A stretch of 10,694 nt of DNA from Cerioporus squamosus (GCA_022592435.1 JABYQS010000951.1:1-10694); one strand, 5' to 3'; counted from the first letter of the stretch, positions 1 through 8,397 are shown. Program-made: numbers and translations. The notes: generated from the letters alone by a model not told the origin.

Positions 1-296
1 GATAATAGGGTTACTCCATCGCTGGTCGACGAATCGTCTAGCCATGCAAATAGAACTTGATATGTTGACGGACTTGCTGATGAGTAACGAATACAGATGG
101 CGGGCAACTCATGTCCAAGGGCGCGTTTTTGATAAAGAACACTGCGGATGAGGGGCGCGATATGGCATTCGTCAGCCATGAACACTATAGGGATCAAAGT
201 TTGGGGGTGAAGCGGAGTCGCGAGAATGTGGCCTTGAGATATCGAAGGCGGAATGTTCTCGTAGAGCAAATGTGACAGTGAAGTATTCGTGTCGTC
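1..296 (-). CDS. Partial exon of an unrecognised protein, running off the left edge
   Basis: On the minus strand the frame is open from just after a TAA at 297-299 to the window edge, about 98 codons without a stop. The translation has ordinary mixed protein composition, with stretches such as SLSHLLYENIPPSIS, HPQTLIPIVFMADECHIAPL and LPAICIRYSSAS, and shows no low complexity. An ATG at 177-179 could start a separate gene. Alternatively the whole stretch is an internal exon: an AAG acceptor just upstream, paired with a GTGAGC donor at 324-319, would join it in phase (52-bp intron) to an open frame covering about 325-430. I do not recognise the family and see no catalytic motif. The uninterrupted length and natural composition are the only evidence that it is coding, and its start and its link to the exons at 434-1014 are unresolved. 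Confidence 0.45.
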
Positions 297-433
297 TTAA
301 ACAAAATTATGAGCACGAACGCCCACGGCATCGATGCAATCGCTCACCGTCTGGTGAGTACCCAGTCTGAGTGGCATCAGAAGGTACACTCTGATTCTGC
401 GACCCATAGATGTTGTCCAAATATGCTTCGAAC

Positions 434-1014
434 TCATTCGTTGTCTCTGAGTAAGTGACAAAACAAGCGTTTGGTACGCTTAAGTGATTGAAGACTCGAG
501 GTTGCGAACACGAGTGTACAGACCAGTGCCGTGACCAGTGGCAGAAGAAACAAGGCCGTAGCAGCTCCTTGTGTCGCGGTTGCCACACTATGAACATCAT
601 CTAGATGCCGGGCGAATGCTGCGTCGAAGCTTGTCGTAGCCAGTCAGTGACTGGTGAGCGAAGAGACCATGACAGCAACTTACTAGATCTGAGCATCTGG
701 TACAGATTGCCTGACCGTGTTTGCTATGACTCTATGCCACGGAAATGTTTTACACGAATACACCTCCCGCCACCACGAGAGATATATGAAGACCGAGTTG
801 ACCATGCGGGACGGTCGGGTCGACATCATCTAGGTGAGAGAATGTGGTGAGAATCGGCGAAAAGCGTGCGGAGGATGCAACATACCTCCTGCGCAGTACT
901 ATGGCATGCGTCAGGAAGTCCGAGCCATTCCGCGATCATCCGCGCAGCTGGGGGCCAACTCTTGACATCCTCGATTGGGAGAAGGGAGATGCCACCTTCG
1001 ACAGGTGACTGCAT
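434..1014 (-). CDS. Small spliced gene, predicted single-pass membrane protein, function unknown
   Basis: My model joins four minus-strand exons: 1014-886, 829-764, 723-684 and 618-434 (stop TGA 436-434), giving 139 residues. Introns are 885-830 (GTATGT...CTAG, 56 bp), 763-724 (GTGTAT...ATAG, only 40 bp, the weakest) and 683-619 (GTAAGT...GCAG, 65 bp, CTGAC branch site at 647-643). All junctions keep phase. The start is the ATG at 1014, which has an in-frame TGA shortly upstream. Residues about 97-118 form a hydrophobic segment (ALFLLPLVTALVCTLVFAT) followed by a basic patch (SLKRTKRLFCHLL), typical of a membrane helix with a cytosolic basic flank. I do not recognise the family. The last exon could instead splice onward into the open frame at 1-296, making this the N-terminus of a longer protein. 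No single unspliced frame reveals the gene. Confidence 0.45.
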
Positions 1015-1146
1015 GATGGTACGGGAGACGGGTCACGGGTGAGGCCTTGAGGAGCAGAGCGATCCTGGGTGGTTTCAGTATAAGTACTGTGGAGTGAGCG
1101 CCGCGGTTTCTGATTGTGAGGAGGAGGCCGTCCTCCGATCGATTTG

Positions 1147-1199
1147 CTGGAAAGCAAAAGCGCTTGCAATCAATATCAGCGCCCGTGGGCTTGACTTAC
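1147..1199 (-). other. Candidate 5'UTR intron of the minus-strand gene at 434-1014
   Basis: On the minus strand a GTAAGT donor at 1199-1194 is followed by a CTGAT branch-like site (1179-1175) and a pyrimidine-rich TTTCCAG acceptor ending at 1147, giving a 53-bp intron of standard fungal form. It lies about 130 bp before the ATG at 1014, and the ATG frame has a stop between them, so it would be non-coding. Only the splice signals support it. Confidence 0.35.
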
Positions 1200-1222
1200 A
1201 GCTGTTTGCAGAGGTCGTGGCC
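1198..1222 (+). repeat. Left arm of a short diverged inverted repeat (partner 1781-1805)
   Basis: The 25 bases here match the reverse complement of 1781-1805 at 23 positions. Weaker similarity continues for roughly another 15-25 bases on the 1223-1240 side. In opposite orientations both arms can be read as LQLFAEVV, which hints at two copies of one ancestral segment. Confidence 0.6.
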
Positions 1223-1747
1223 AGGCGCCGATTGCACAGCACGCGTTGTGCACAAATAATTCAGAAAATCTGAAAATCTGAACGAGTCGTTCGCCACTTT
1301 CTTCTGACGAGGACTACTCTGGGAGACGCAGAAAGCCTACAGGAGTATTTACGGAGCGTCAGAAGTGCGGAGAGCGCAGAAGATGAGCGAGTATCGCGAT
1401 GTCGTCTACGGGCGCTTACGATCGTCCCTGGGGCTTGTGGAAGTTATGCATGCTCACATGTCCCAAGCCTTCGCAGCACCTCGGAGAGCATTCAAATATA
1501 TACTTACGGCTTTGATGTATGCTTGAACAAATCTTGGTGGAGTCTGGAGGGGCGGAAACACCCTGAACACCCCTACAGATGAGTGATGACCGGGCATTAC
1601 TATCTCCGCATTACGGGCACGCTGCGACTCAGAAAAAGTTGGAACAGGTCGAGGGCGCATCCCATAGCATGATGGAGTGGCGTAGCATGTATATATGTGT
1701 GTTGTTGTCCTACGGACGAATTTTCTCAATATCGTGAATATTACGCG
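1223..1747. other. No gene seen
   Basis: This stretch holds a two-copy GAAAATCT tandem (1264-1279) and short open frames without convincing composition. One minus-strand frame (1454-1729) contains a GTAAGT donor-like site near 1505, but I could not find a downstream exon that keeps the frame. I see no RNA gene. Confidence 0.5.
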
Positions 1748-2011
1748 TCAAAAGTGTATGCGCGTCAGTCGGAGTTGGGCGGACACGACTTCTGCAAACA
1801 GCTGTAGGCGACAACCCGTCGCGGCCGCGCACGTACTCGTCTCAAGCTCTTCAAGCTTCAAGCCTTCTATCATTCCAACACAGAAGAGATCGTGCACGCA
1901 CGTTGGCCCTGACTGAGCGCCGCGCTCAGAGAGTTGGAGTGTTTCAAGCATGCGATTGCGAGTGAGCGTGATCATTCGTTCTCGCACCTCTACGCCCTCA
2001 TGTAAATTGTC
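1748..2011 (-). CDS. Weak open frame, possible relic of a coding segment
   Basis: This minus-strand frame is open for 87 codons between a TAA at 2012-2014 and a TGA at 1748-1750. Its composition is protein-like, for example RERMITLTRNRMLETLQLSE and GLKLEELETS. Its C-terminal part overlaps one arm of the short inverted repeat and reads LQLFAEVVSAQLRLTRI; the other arm (near 1198 on the plus strand) reads LQLFAEVVARRRLHSTR in the matching frame. There is no clear start codon context and I do not recognise the family. It may be an exon, a decayed gene fragment or chance. Confidence 0.25.
   Translation of the reverse strand, partial: DNLHEGVEVRERMITLTRNRMLETLQLSERGAQSGPTCVHDLFCVGMIEGLKLEELETSTCAAATGCRLQLFAEVVSAQLRLTRIHF
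1781..1805 (-). repeat. Right arm of the short inverted repeat (partner 1198-1222)
   Basis: This is the reverse-complement partner of 1198-1222 with two mismatches in 25 bases. The arms are about 560 bp apart, and I see no target-site duplication or terminal structure that would make them ends of a transposon. Confidence 0.6.
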
Positions 2012-2938
2012 TTATGATTAGAATGATCTTGTGAATCACTCCATCCCGGAGTACCCAAACCTCTGGTCTAGTAGGCGCATGTAATGGTATGCCGCATGTG
2101 TTTCGAAACACGCCGCGGCGTCGTTCTGTGACATCCTGGGCCTGTTCGCTCACAGTATATGCATCATCATGTCGATACGACATCATGAAATGAGCTACAA
2201 CTGGTTAGATGCTTCCGACACTTGTTACGCTTTTGTGCAACTGCCTGCTAGGTCTCGTGTGAGCTCTTCGGCGCTGTTGCCGAGCCCGAGAGTTCCTGCA
2301 ACGGTAGTAGGCTCGCAGTGCCAGCATCTAGTTACTCTACAAGCTTCTCCGGAGCAGTCGGATCCTGGTCCTCACACCCGCCCCTCGCCCTTGCCCCAAA
2401 TTGGGCTCTTCGTGCCGATCAGTTTCATACGCTCCTCCAACAGAGTGTCTTGTCGACGCGAAGGCTGTCTGTATAGCGCGTCGACATCGTAATCTGGCAG
2501 GTTGTCAATGAAAGTGCCAGCCGCGTGTCGTTTGTCTCCCCTTGGCACTGGAAGCTTGACGGGTCTGTTGATTTGGGGAAGGATCAGACGCAACAATGCA
2601 GTTGCTCTGACCACTGGCGTACCCGCGCCGTGGCCCACCAACGTCGAGGAGGATCGCCGAGTCGCACCGAGTCCTGTCCCCTGCATCGCTCACTGAGCCG
2701 CGGGGCGCGATGGCATCCAGGGTGGTCAGCGAGCACGGTGCCTGCACGTCACCGCACGACTTCAGGAATGATGCCAAGTCGACTCGTAGTCAACGAAAAC
2801 CTGTCGGAAGGTCAGTTGCTCAACTGTGAAGATATTTCCATCCTCACATTCTTGTGTATACACAGTCGCAGGTTTTGCTCAGATCAGCACCTGCGTCCAG
2901 AATGTCTGTGGGGCCTGGGCTGTCTCTCCCGGTAGAAA
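2012..2938. other. No confident gene; one weak minus-strand open frame at 2372-2686
   Basis: The minus frame 2372-2686 (104 codons) contains a protein-like part (FIDNLPDYDVDALYRQPS, LLEERMKLIGTKSPIWG), but overlapping frames on both strands are also open here, so base composition alone could explain it. A shorter minus frame at 1998-2186 is similarly inconclusive. The last 100-150 bases are presumably the upstream promoter region of the gene starting at 3122. I see no RNA gene or transposon end. Confidence 0.4.
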
Positions 2939-2949
2939 TATATATAAAG
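2939..2949 (+). promoter_or_regulatory. TATA box of the five-exon gene
   Basis: TATATATAAAG stands alone in GC-balanced sequence about 180 bp before the ATG at 3122. It is followed by a C/T- and A-rich stretch suitable for transcription starts around 2970-3000. Position and sequence match strong fungal core promoters. Confidence 0.6.
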
Positions 2950-3044
2950 GAGGGGGAGTCTCGGAGCCTCAGTTCATTAACACCACACTTAAGCTCTACA
3001 TTTCCCTCTGCTCAACAACTGTCGCATACTTAGTCTTATAGTGG

Positions 3045-3102
3045 GTATACTTACTGCTTGAATACTTCGTGTCGTCGGCCCATCTGACGAGATAATCATC
3101 AG
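3045..3102 (+). other. Candidate 5'UTR intron of the five-exon gene
   Basis: A GTATAC donor at 3045, a CTGAC branch site at 3084-3088 and an ATCAG acceptor ending at 3102 define a 58-bp intron 19 bp before the ATG. The branch element is the same CTGAC seen in three of the coding introns of this gene, which supports the call. It does not affect the protein. Confidence 0.45.
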
Positions 3103-3121
3103 CACCAAACGAATCCACAAT

Positions 3122-5642
3122 ATGGAAAGCTCAACCTCTCCTGAATTCGCCCCCGCTGCCACTGAGCCCCGCCAAAGTACCCGCCTGAAGGAGCTGAGAA
3201 AGCATAAGGCTACGAGTCAGGAATCTGCCCCAAAGTCTGCCCAAGGACAGGGAGGATCCAAGCAGGGGTCCGCTGGCAAAGGAAAGGGAGGATCCAAGCA
3301 GGGGTCCGCTGGCGCAGGAACTGTAGGGGGATCGAGGGGCGGGGCTTCCAAAGGGAACCCGTCAGGGAACCCATCAGTCAAGACCACTGACTCGTACGTG
3401 AATGACTATGCAACTGCTTTTGAGGCTTCTAACAATACGCCATTAACAGGACGAAGTCCCTTCATCGGTCAAGTTCCGAGTACGTCCACAGTGTTCTCTG
3501 CAGCGTGCACGACCTGACCATTTGTATCGTGCAGGCTTGCCAACGGGAAGATTGATTCAAAGATTGTATTCAACAAGAAACCGGACTCGACCTCACTGCC
3601 CTCTATAGCGCGATACTTGCTAGACCAATCCATGGTCATATACCCACATACCTGGACAAAGACGGACGAAGACCTCCCCCACAAGCCCATGATGCTTATA
3701 GTAAGCGACACCTGGAAGAGGCTCACTCTACCCCGAGAGGTGTGTCGGCCCTTATGCATTATGGCGCATCCGAAATGCAGCATTATTGAGCAGAATCTCA
3801 GGTGCAGACATACTTGAAGGAGATCCTCGAGCAGCAGTGGGCACAATTCAAAGCCAACCCTAATGCCCGCCTGCTGAGCGAGGCCCTGGTGGCTCATGAG
3901 CGAAGGATTGCTCTCGCTACTACTGCTCAGCCAGACACCCTGCTCGATAAAGACTCCCAACGAGCCTTGACATATGTTCGGAAGTTCCTGGGGAAATCTC
4001 TCATGGCCGCCAGTTTCATGGCGATAATGATGAACGACGGGAGCCACAATGAGCAAGAGTGGAGGGCAATGGTCTGGGATCAGAGCCTGGTGCAATTTGC
4101 GATGATGCGGTTGGGAATCCTCGACATCGGTGCAGCTGGACTTATTGAGGACAAGAGCGAGGAAACCGGTTCGGATCTCTCACTGAACATGAATATGGCT
4201 CGGCTCTCTATCAGCTCCGAGTCCAGGTCCAGCTTGCACTGGCTGAATTTGTTCATCCGGTATGGTGTTCTCCCTCCCGAGTCCCAGGGTCTTATACCAT
4301 AGGCACTGACCTCCGTACTACGGCTTCCCAGGATGGAAAACACCATCAAGTATCCACGTTTCCATGAGTACGACTATCTACAGGATTCTGCACAGGTGTT
4401 GGCTTCCCCCACCAGTCCTGCTACACTGCCGACGCCACACCAGCAACTGAAGAAGCTCCTAGTGGCGCAGCAGACATGCTTGAACGCATTACACATGAAC
4501 GAGTCATCCAATGAAAAGGATCTTGTAGGGAGACTCAACAACCGCATCACAAACGCGGTGGATGCCGTCATAGCCCTCGAGACTACAATGTCAGCACCGC
4601 AAGCACTGCAAGACCTTACCGACGTGCTCCCGGATTATCCTTACCACGGGAAGGTCGATGCAATGTTATGTCTCCGAGATGATGACTTCTTCTCTGGTGT
4701 CGTGAAGGCCTTTGGAGGGAAAGGCCAGGAGGCTCGTGCAAGGTCTTTCTTCGATGCATTCCAATGCTTGGAGATCAAGAGCAAGTTAGATGCACAGCAC
4801 TCGCTCTTCATCCCGTATTGCCTCATCGAATATAAGAAGGCCCCCAGCAAAGGCGAAACCTCGCCTGAACAAACTGCGCAGAATCAGCGTATCATGTACT
4901 GCAACGCTGCAGCGCAATTTCTGGCTGCCCTTGGTATCACAGACTTCCCTATCTACGGATCTGCGAACAGTGGGCCCAACCTGTCATTCTGTGCCGCATG
5001 GGTCTCTGGCGAGGACTTAGTAAGCATAACCCTGGTCATGGTTTACGTGCATGATCACTGACACCCATCCCACAGCTGTGTCACGTATCCTATGGAGATC
5101 CAGAGATGACATATGATGTCACAAATCTGGATGACCTCGCACGGTTCCACATCTTCTTGGAGAAGATACGGGACCGTGCTGAGACCGAACTGGCCGACCT
5201 CTACAAGAAGACGAAGGTCAACTTGCTGAAGAAGATCGAGAAGTACAAGGAAGGACTGGAAGGCTGGACAGCCTATGGGCAACTCATTGAGTATGGGTTG
5301 ATCGTGAAGGAGAGCAGAACCGAAGACAAGGAAAGCAAAACCGGAAACAAAAAGAAGGGAAGCAAACTCGGAGAAAAGAAGGAGAGCAATGCCGGAGACA
5401 AGGAGGAGGGCAATACCGTTAGCAAGCCGAAGCGTAAGAAGATCACTTACAAGGATGCGTCGAACAACGCAGCGAAGCACCTGGAGGCCCGTATCAAGGA
5501 TCATCATTTGGATGAGGAGGAGGTCCTGGCTTACATCAAGCAGAGCCGCGAGCAACGCTGGAAGGCGCTTGAAGACGCGGCTAAACGATACGAAGACGTG
5601 GCTGAACGATACGACGACAACAACAACAACAACAACAATGAT

Positions 5643-5719
<77 letters not shown>

Positions 5720-5849
5720 CGAGGACAATGAGGACGAGGACGACAACGAGGACAACAACGAGGACAACAACGAGGACAACAACGAGGACAACAACAAGGA
5801 CGACAACGAGGAGGAAGCCGTGAGTGTGGGCCGAAACGCGGCTGAATGA
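3122..5849 (+). CDS. Five-exon gene, about 828 residues, with PD-(D/E)xK-like core and poly-Asn tail; function unknown
   Basis: Exons in my model are 3122-3483, 3535-3739, 3802-4259, 4332-5019 and 5076-5849. The start ATG has a good eukaryotic context (CACAATATGG). CTGAC branch sites lie in introns 1, 3 and 4 (3514, 4306, 5058). Intron 1 is uncertain: the better GTACGT donor at 3480 would shift the frame, and only a poor donor at 3484 keeps it. Residues 1-80 are basic and Gly/Ser-rich with a 12-residue repeat. The middle (about 120-600) is globular. It carries GKVDAML (D451), LEIKSK (E489, K491) and IEYKK (E508, K510), then QNQ (525-527) and FLAALGITDFPIYG, an order like restriction-endonuclease-fold proteins and like large hypothetical families I associate with Agaricomycetes. 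A Lys/Glu linker includes KPKRKK (688-693), NLS-like. The tail is 7 Asn, Asp, 26 Asn, then acidic Glu-Asp-Asn repeats. Coding status is strong; nuclease fold and nuclear location are inference. Confidence 0.8.
3251..3313 (+). repeat. 36-bp in-frame tandem duplication in exon 1
   Basis: A 27-bp block at 3251-3277 recurs exactly at 3287-3313, giving a 36-bp period and a 12-residue repeat built on GGSKQGSAG. It lies in the Gly/Ser/Lys-rich N-terminal tail, which is probably disordered. Confidence 0.85.
5307..5426 (+). repeat. Degenerate 24-27-bp tandem repeat encoding a Lys/Glu/Ser linker
   Basis: About five diverged units in frame encode KESRTED, KESKTGNK, KKGSKLGE, KKESNAGD and KEEGNTVSK. They link the globular region to the helical C-terminal part and are likely flexible and charged. 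Confidence 0.6.
5619..5720 (+). repeat. (AAC)n trinucleotide tract encoding poly-asparagine
   Basis: Seven Asn codons (six AAC and one AAT), one GAT, then 26 uninterrupted AAC codons up to 5720. The pure part is 78 bp. A pure trinucleotide run of this length is prone to slippage, so its copy number may vary between strains or be miscounted in assembly. Confidence 0.95.
5748..5795 (+). repeat. Four exact 12-bp repeats encoding Glu-Asp-Asn-Asn
   Basis: GAGGACAACAAC is repeated four times without mismatch, flanked on both sides by related Glu/Asp/Asn codons. It forms the acidic tail after the poly-Asn tract, 51 bp before the stop codon. Confidence 0.95.
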
Positions 5850-7199
5850 TACAGCGAAGCGTCTACAAGCATGACCCCACGGGTGCCGGCCCCAGAGCTT
5901 TGAGATGGATGTTTTGACGAGGATTCCTGTATTGACACTGCTGTATATGCGCAAGATGTATGTAAATTAGTATGTTCGGGGAAGCGCGCTGAGACAAAGA
6001 TGTCTATAGGTTATAATGTGGATTTGTTGAATGGATGACTCGGAACCTCAATGACTGAGGTTTTAAGAAGCTGGCCGACCTGCTGCACGACGTCCAAGTA
6101 TCGAGCAGGAGCTCTTGAGCTCCGACATCGCACCCAAGTCGGCGGGACTTCGCCTGAGCTGACGAGGTCGGGAATATCTTATGTACGTGATATCCGTCTG
6201 ATTCCGTCCCGAATGTGTATGGGCGAGCTGGTCGGCCCGGATTGACAGCGACCAGAACTCCCATGAGCTACTGGTTGGGCATGCGGAACCTGGAGGATAG
6301 ATCACCTTCATAACCAATATTGCTTGCCGACGTCAACGCGAGCCACTCCAGAAAAGCTGTGCCTTCTGTGCACGAGTCTCATCGTTGGTCGTATCTCGAG
6401 CACCCTTTGTCTGACAAGACAATATCGCTCCACCAGATGCGAGAGAGAATGCGGAAGCATAACCCAAAACTGGTCACTGCAGACTGTCCTTCGGTGGCCA
6501 AGGTGAACCCAAACGTGTAAGGAAACATCGCAGACTCAAGGCAGAGCTCAAAAGGCAGCGAACCTATATCTGCAGTCTCGCATGGAAAGAGCCAACCACT
6601 TCGGATCGAAAGTGGAAGGGGAGAACCCGAGGCAAAGAGCAGCGTAACAGGGATACATGTGTGGAAGTCGAACACGCATGCGATGGCAGGATGGCGACGG
6701 CCGACCAACCCGAGACGACAGCAAAGCACACGCATATTCTGAGTAGTCATGAAGGCCACTACGCTCTGAGCTCGCAGGGGTGTCGCCCCCTTTGGGCTAT
6801 GCTCGCGCTCCGAACGGACTGGCAGCATAGAAGTCGCAAGAGCGGATCTGATGACCGAACGTGACAACAGTTCTCCACCGGCTTGGGACAGTAACTAGAC
6901 TGCAGCAGCTCACTGCAGTGTAGCCAGCACCAGAGTCTCGCCAGTGCCAGGACGTCTGGAGGACCCAGGAGGCGTAACAGCACATCTCCTTGATATAGAT
7001 GTTCGGGACACTCACAATTAGGGATAGCCTTGCAGAAGCCTGAGACAAGGCCTGGCGAGCGCAAGCTCGGGCACGGTGTGGGGTTTCTCCCTTCCTGAGG
7101 ACACCGTGACCGTCCGACTCTGAGGTATTCGCCCTTTGCTAACTCAGAACAAGTCAATTGTCATCACTCCTAGCTACGCTTGATGATAGACCTAGACAC
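5850..7199. other. No convincing gene between the five-exon gene and the retroelement
   Basis: A TGTAAA element at 5961-5966 may be part of the 3' end signal of the upstream gene. Several open frames occur (plus 6320-6520, minus 6379-6867 and 6759-7157), but they overlap each other, lack recognisable motifs and show no consistent splice structure. The plus frame 6320-6520 has the most protein-like composition (HRWSYLEHPLSDKTISLHQM) and ends beside a GTAAGG donor-like site, so an exon there cannot be excluded. No RNA gene was recognised. Confidence 0.4.
6108..6123. repeat. Perfect short palindrome with 2-base loop
   Basis: GGAGCTC-TT-GAGCTCC has a 7-bp stem. It is isolated in a geneless stretch, and no function can be assigned. 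Confidence 0.5.
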
Positions 7200-7248
7200 G
7201 GGGCTCGTGCGTCGGTCCGAAGGTGCGATGGTTCGACTGAGCGTGCAC

Positions 7249-7317
7249 GGGGGGAGTTGGGAGAGGAGAGAGAGGAGAGAGAGAGAGTGAGGGTGGAAAG
7301 AGAGGGAGAGAAGGGGC
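7249..7317. repeat. Purine-rich (GA)n low-complexity tract
   Basis: Almost every base on the plus strand is G or A, including an uninterrupted GA run near 7274-7287. It sits near the presumed outer end of the LTR and reads as CT repeats in the element's sense. Confidence 0.8.
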
Positions 7318-7525
7318 GTCGAGTAGCGTGCTTGTTGGTAGTGTAGACATCGAATCCAACGCGTTTTGACGCGTCGGACAGCTGCGCGCGGGCCTGTACG
7401 AGAGTGCGAAACGAAAGTGTGAGGTTAGACGTCGAAGAGGGAGGAAAGAAGGGAAGTCGAGCGTCGGAAGTCGAAGGTCGCAGACGGAGTCGAGCTTGAG
7501 ATCGCGAGGTCGAAGGGGACTAAAA

Positions 7526-7559
7526 CTTATTATTCCGAGTCGCAGGAGGGGTCTATATA
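7526..7559 (-). promoter_or_regulatory. LTR core promoter and polyadenylation signal
   Basis: On the minus strand TATATAGAC is followed about 20 bases later by AATAATAAG. In an LTR this pair marks the U3/R region: the TATA box directs genomic transcript starts, and the AATAA element directs 3' processing in the downstream copy. Confidence 0.5.
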
Positions 7560-8205
7560 CATGCGTGCTGTACTGGGTGACGTAGCTACGTGAAAGAGCG
7601 GTCGCGAGGGGATGAGGATGAGAGGAAAACACTGGAATGCGGAAAAACATAAGCAAGTTGAAGAGCGCTAATTGCTAAACATACGCGAGGCGCGATCACG
7701 AGGGCGCGTCGGGAGGGTCAGTGTCGCAAAGGTCGAATTGTTTACGAACTGTACTGTATGTAGGAACTATAGTATGTGTATTGTACGAGTCCTGGGGGTA
7801 TAGCGGAGGTGCAGAAATCGTTTTGGAGTGGTAGAAAGGACAGGGAGAGAGGGGGAGGTGGTCGTCTCGGACTTGGGGTGAGGCAGCGCGCGCCCATCTC
7901 GAGCTGATCGGAAACGCGTTCGGAATGGGTCGCATTGGACGAGGGCGTCGTCGGTGGGGCTGCGGGTGAGTCGGGAGCGTCGTGCGCTGTCTGGGCTGAC
8001 GTCGAGGTCGATGCTGCTTGGTCAGCTCGACGTCAACCGCTTCTCAACATTTCGTGCGACTCCGGGTGCGTTCTGGACATCGACTCGCGTTGAGTCTCGT
8101 CGCTGCTTGTGCGCAGTGTTCAGGAAGACATCGGTGGTCGTGTTGGAGGTTGGCGAAGGTGTTGGTGGTCGGGATACTCGCGCAGCGAGGCGCGATGCTC
8201 ATCAC

Positions 8206-8218
8206 CTCCTCCCCACTT
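8206..8218 (-). repeat. Second copy of the polypurine tract
   Basis: AAGTGGGGAGGAG on the minus strand is identical over 13 bases to the tract at 8398-8410. The preceding bases are also similar (GATCT versus GATTC). It is immediately followed by G and then TGATGAG, so it too could precede an LTR start. Confidence 0.65.
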
Positions 8219-8397
8219 AGATCTGGACCGTCCTCGGTCCATACCTGCGTGAGGGAGAGCGTTGAGGGCGAGGCGACGTGGGACTGAAACTGGGGAACGA
8301 GTCTTGCAAAGGATGAGAAGCGATGTGGATGGGGATCGCGGTGGACGAGGGAGAGAAGGTAGTGAGTAGAGTAGAAGGAGGGCGTACCGTACAGTCG

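Larger units (their letters stand above)
7200..8394 (-). repeat. Probable 3' LTR (outer boundary uncertain)
   Basis: The segment begins on the minus strand with TGTACGGTACGCCC a few bases after the first polypurine tract. An alternative start is the TG at 8204 after the second tract. It contains a TATATAGAC promoter element (7559-7551) and AATAATAAG (7534-7526) just downstream, the usual order of promoter and polyadenylation signal in an LTR. Beyond these lies C/T-rich sequence with many TTCGAC-like words and a CT microsatellite. About 1.2 kb would be long for a fungal LTR, so the true LTR may be shorter. Confidence 0.5.

Noticed and set aside
1264..1279. Two-copy GAAAATCT tandem
   Set aside because: Two copies of an 8-mer are too few to call a satellite or regulatory array.
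5055..5954. 299-codon minus-strand open frame rich in Val, and overlapping poly-Thr and poly-Leu frames
   Set aside because: They are produced by the AAC/GAG-GAC repeats of the plus-strand exon read in other frames; the plus-strand frame has conserved-looking flanks and correct splicing.
6379..6867. 162-codon minus-strand open frame
   Set aside because: It has no recognisable motif, overlaps open frames on the other strand and shows no splice or promoter support; GC-rich composition is enough to explain it.
7359..7374. ACGCGT-TTTG-ACGCGT palindromic pair
   Set aside because: Each half is itself a 6-bp palindrome; this makes a short hairpin or cell-cycle-box-like pair, but in an LTR with no regulated gene nearby no function can be supported.
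7192..7656. 154-codon minus-strand open frame rich in Pro, Ser and Leu
   Set aside because: It lies in the C/T-rich part of the LTR with TATA and AATAA signals; the composition follows the CT repeats. A gag start after an LTR was considered, but no Gag-like sequence follows.
7685..8196. 12-bp word GCGAGGCGCGAT at 7685-7696 and 8185-8196, exactly 500 bp apart
   Set aside because: The flanks do not match beyond a few bases, so it is probably chance in GC-rich sequence rather than a pair of element ends.
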